From Parabacteroides johnsonii DSM 18315 (GTDB lineage Bacteria > Bacteroidota > Bacteroidia > Bacteroidales > Tannerellaceae): a stretch of DNA of 64,000 bases. Location: contig NZ_CP102285.1 in assembly GCF_025151045.1 (NCBI RefSeq), forward strand, positions 1 through 64,000, read 5' to 3'. Made by a program: the position numbers and the translations under genes. The notes under the pieces are model-generated. The model was given only the letters and a program-made list of their open reading frames with translations, was not told where the DNA came from and ran no database searches. Every line of letters begins with the position of its first letter. The first letter of the stretch is position 1. Positions 62,301 to 64,000 of this stretch are shown in pieces.

Positions 62301-63239
62301 ATGATTACAGACCAGAAGACACAGAACAGGCTTCACGCGGATACCGGAACAGAACTGTTCTCCATCAGACAAAGGAAGGAAGCCGTCACAAGGATGCTGG
62401 ACATTCTGAAAGAAACTCCGGAATACCTGCAGGTTATGAACCATATACCGGCTTATGCCATGGATGACGATACGTCAGAATGGTGGAATTCGGAAGAATC
62501 GGAAAATTTCATGAACTCACTCCTGGAAGTGATGGAAAGCTATACTCCGGACGGATACAGGTTCGGACCGAAATCCGGCACGACTGACCTTTACGGCTAC
62601 TGGGAAAGCAAGACCGGACGGACAACCCTCTTCCATCTGCTTTTCAGTCTGGAAAGCGGATATGAATGGGGAAAAGGTCTTTCCCATGAGAAAACGGACG
62701 CATTCTACAAGGAAATAAAAGAGAAATTTCATGGAGAGGGATTCGACACGGACAGAACAGGCTGTACATCACAGGCCATGTATCTTGTAAAAGGAAAGAC
62801 ACGCCTGTACGTGCATCCGATGGAAATAAGCGGCTACTGTGAAACACTGCATATTCCACAGATTACAGCCATACTGAAAAAAGGAGGCCGTACATTCCGT
62901 CTCGTAAAGGATACGATAGCGGAAGAGGTGTATTCCTTCACCGATGAAGAAGAAATGGAATATTACCGTGCCAGATACGAAACGTGCATCCACAGGAATA
63001 TACTGGATGCCTTCAATAACCGCCAGGCAGGGAAAGAAGACATACTTTCCATGATGGCATCACGGATAAATGTGGCGACGACATCACATCTGCACGGTAT
63101 CGGATATGATTCACCGGCATACAGGTTCGTGCATGAGGCATACGACAGACTGGTAAACAACGGAAAGCTGAAGGAGAATATCAGGAAGACAGGTTGCTGC
63201 AACATCATAATGGCCATTTCAAATACCAACGCAATATGA
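62301..63239 (+). CDS. Hypothetical protein of the mobile element
   Basis: 312 residues, unrecognised. It is charged and aromatic-rich with a central GYEWGKGLSHEKTDAFYKEI and LYVHPMEISGYCETLHIPQI. No membrane or catalytic motif was seen. Its stop overlaps the next start as ATGA (63236-63239), so it is coupled to two further genes. Confidence 0.65.
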   Translation: MITDQKTQNRLHADTGTELFSIRQRKEAVTRMLDILKETPEYLQVMNHIPAYAMDDDTSEWWNSEESENFMNSLLEVMESYTPDGYRFGPKSGTTDLYGYWESKTGRTTLFHLLFSLESGYEWGKGLSHEKTDAFYKEIKEKFHGEGFDTDRTGCTSQAMYLVKGKTRLYVHPMEISGYCETLHIPQITAILKKGGRTFRLVKDTIAEEVYSFTDEEEMEYYRARYETCIHRNILDAFNNRQAGKEDILSMMASRINVATTSHLHGIGYDSPAYRFVHEAYDRLVNNGKLKENIRKTGCCNIIMAISNTNAI

Positions 63240-63505
63240 GACTGAATTACAATGACATACTGCTTCTGGCAATATGGGAATACAACAGAAGACAGGACGA
63301 GGATCTGACCCTGGAACTGTTTCAGGAAACATTCGGACAGGTTCCCGGCGCACATTTCCATGACAAATGGGTGCATTATTACAACAAGAACCTGCTGATG
63401 ATGGCCGCCTATTTCAGGGGTGAGGAAGAAAACGGCCAGAAATTCTGTGATATGATCACCCGACAGGTTGAACGCTATACACAAAACAGGAGGAGAACAG
63501 GATGA
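63236..63505 (+). CDS. Small hypothetical protein in an ATGA-coupled trio
   Basis: 89 residues from MRLNYNDILLLAIWEYNRRQ (the frame opens at 63194; the ATGA overlap marks the true start). Helical and charged; no family recognised. It overlaps both neighbours by ATGA, indicating translational coupling. Confidence 0.65.
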   Translation: MRLNYNDILLLAIWEYNRRQDEDLTLELFQETFGQVPGAHFHDKWVHYYNKNLLMMAAYFRGEEENGQKFCDMITRQVERYTQNRRRTG

Positions 63506-64000
63506 ATACAAAGATACGATATGACCTTGACAGTCTTGAACTGGCAAACGGTGACTTCGGGTATCCCATTACAGAAAAGGAAGTACGGAAAGTGAACCGT
63601 ATGCTGGAACTGATGGAGAATGTCCGAAACAGGCAGATGTGCCCGACAGAAGGAGACTGCGTGGAATTTGTCTCACGTTCTGGTGACTATTTCGGAAAAG
63701 CTCATATAGAACGGATAACAGGAAAATATGCGGATATATGCCTGATACCGGAAACGGTATTCTGTTTCGATGACATGGGAAAAGCCGCCTATGATACCAC
63801 CGGAAGTCCCTGGACGCAGGTCAATATCCGGAACATGAAACCCGCAGGTACTGAAATCCGCATATTCAGGACATGGGGATTCGGGAAGCGCAGCAGTACG
63901 GGCAGTCTAAGGTTCGAAGCTCCGGTCAGGAAATGGGAATGCAGAGAACCGAATCCGTTGTATGACGGTTACACCACCCGTAACTGGTTCCGCTATCATA
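63502..64000 (+). CDS. DUF4121-like protein, cut by the window edge
   Basis: At least 166 residues, no stop before the edge. PTEGDCVEFVSRSGDYFGKAH, TTGSPWTQVNIRNMKPAGTE and IFRTWGFGKRSSTGSLRFEA resemble DUF4121, another Bacteroidetes ICE accessory family recalled from memory. It starts with the ATGA overlap at the end of the previous gene. Confidence 0.7.
   Translation, partial: MNTKIRYDLDSLELANGDFGYPITEKEVRKVNRMLELMENVRNRQMCPTEGDCVEFVSRSGDYFGKAHIERITGKYADICLIPETVFCFDDMGKAAYDTTGSPWTQVNIRNMKPAGTEIRIFRTWGFGKRSSTGSLRFEAPVRKWECREPNPLYDGYTTRNWFRYH

Larger units (their letters stand above)
55498..64000 (+). mobile_element. Left part of an integrative element at tRNA-Phe
   Basis: The tRNA-Phe 3' end, a tyrosine recombinase, then a dense plus-strand run of short ICE-type genes (DUF4313-, DUF4120- and DUF4121-like) mark an integrated conjugative or mobilisable element. 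No relaxase, TraG or mobilisation gene lies in the visible part, so self-transfer cannot be shown. The right end and attR are outside the window. Confidence 0.75.

Overview
This window looks like a Bacteroidales chromosome, most likely Parabacteroides. The evidence is TAnnTTTG-type -7 promoter boxes, an N-succinyl-type ornithine carbamoyltransferase, a group B-like [FeFe] hydrogenase, a PagL-type deacylase, several Bacteroidetes outer-membrane and lipoprotein families, and a B12-dependent ribonucleotide reductase. Base 1 is the dnaA start codon, so the window probably begins at the conventional origin of the assembly. The species is inferred from protein families, not from a database search.

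1-9.4 kb: dnaA, nrdJ, a two-CBM20 4-alpha-glucanotransferase, a secreted GLUG-repeat protein, a bactofilin and folB. After a gene-poor stretch (9.45-10.15 kb) come an [FeFe] hydrogenase with a clear promoter, a PNGase F-like lipoprotein, marC, and a minus-strand envelope block (GT2, LpxL-like acyltransferase, mtaB, PagL-like protein, beta-propeller lipoprotein). 19.7-25.3 kb holds an AMP-dependent ligase, a tiny acidic lipoprotein, an outer-membrane beta-barrel receptor and a type II NADH dehydrogenase.

25.4-48.2 kb is rich in proline and arginine metabolism. Proline synthesis (proA, proB, proC) lies beside proline breakdown (P5C dehydrogenase and proline dehydrogenase). A probable XRE-cupin/acyl-CoA synthetase/proB/membrane protein/proA operon is among them. 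The arginine genes argR-GNAT-argG-argC-argD run on the minus strand, with a palindromic ArgR-like site in front of argR, and the transcarbamylase lies about 17 kb away. Peptidases (C1-like, S9/DPP-IV), a GH78-like glycosidase and an FKBP isomerase lie between. 48.5-55.1 kb holds an M48 peptidase, a MaoC-like protein, a 1,183-residue AsmA-like protein, a small GNAT protein and a pentapeptide-repeat protein.

55.1-64 kb: tRNA-Pro(CGG), then tRNA-Phe(GAA). Directly downstream of tRNA-Phe begins what looks like an integrated mobile element: a tyrosine recombinase, then about eleven plus-strand genes of ICE-accessory type (DUF4313-, DUF4120- and DUF4121-like, recognised from memory). It runs off the right edge.

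The most unusual signals are non-coding. (a) Three intergenic arrays (about 19.5, 31.7 and 49.5 kb) share one architecture: tandem units with an exact 21- or 22-nt period, each unit an imperfect palindrome, but with unrelated unit sequences at each locus. (b) Two copies (57.2 and 62.1 kb) of an element with a nearly identical 82-nt core sit in the mobile element. Their outer arms differ in sequence yet stay self-complementary in both copies, as expected for selection on structure. (c) Several perfect or near-perfect palindromes sit at promoters or translation starts (proB, argR, the 21.5-kb lipoprotein, the AsmA-like gene).
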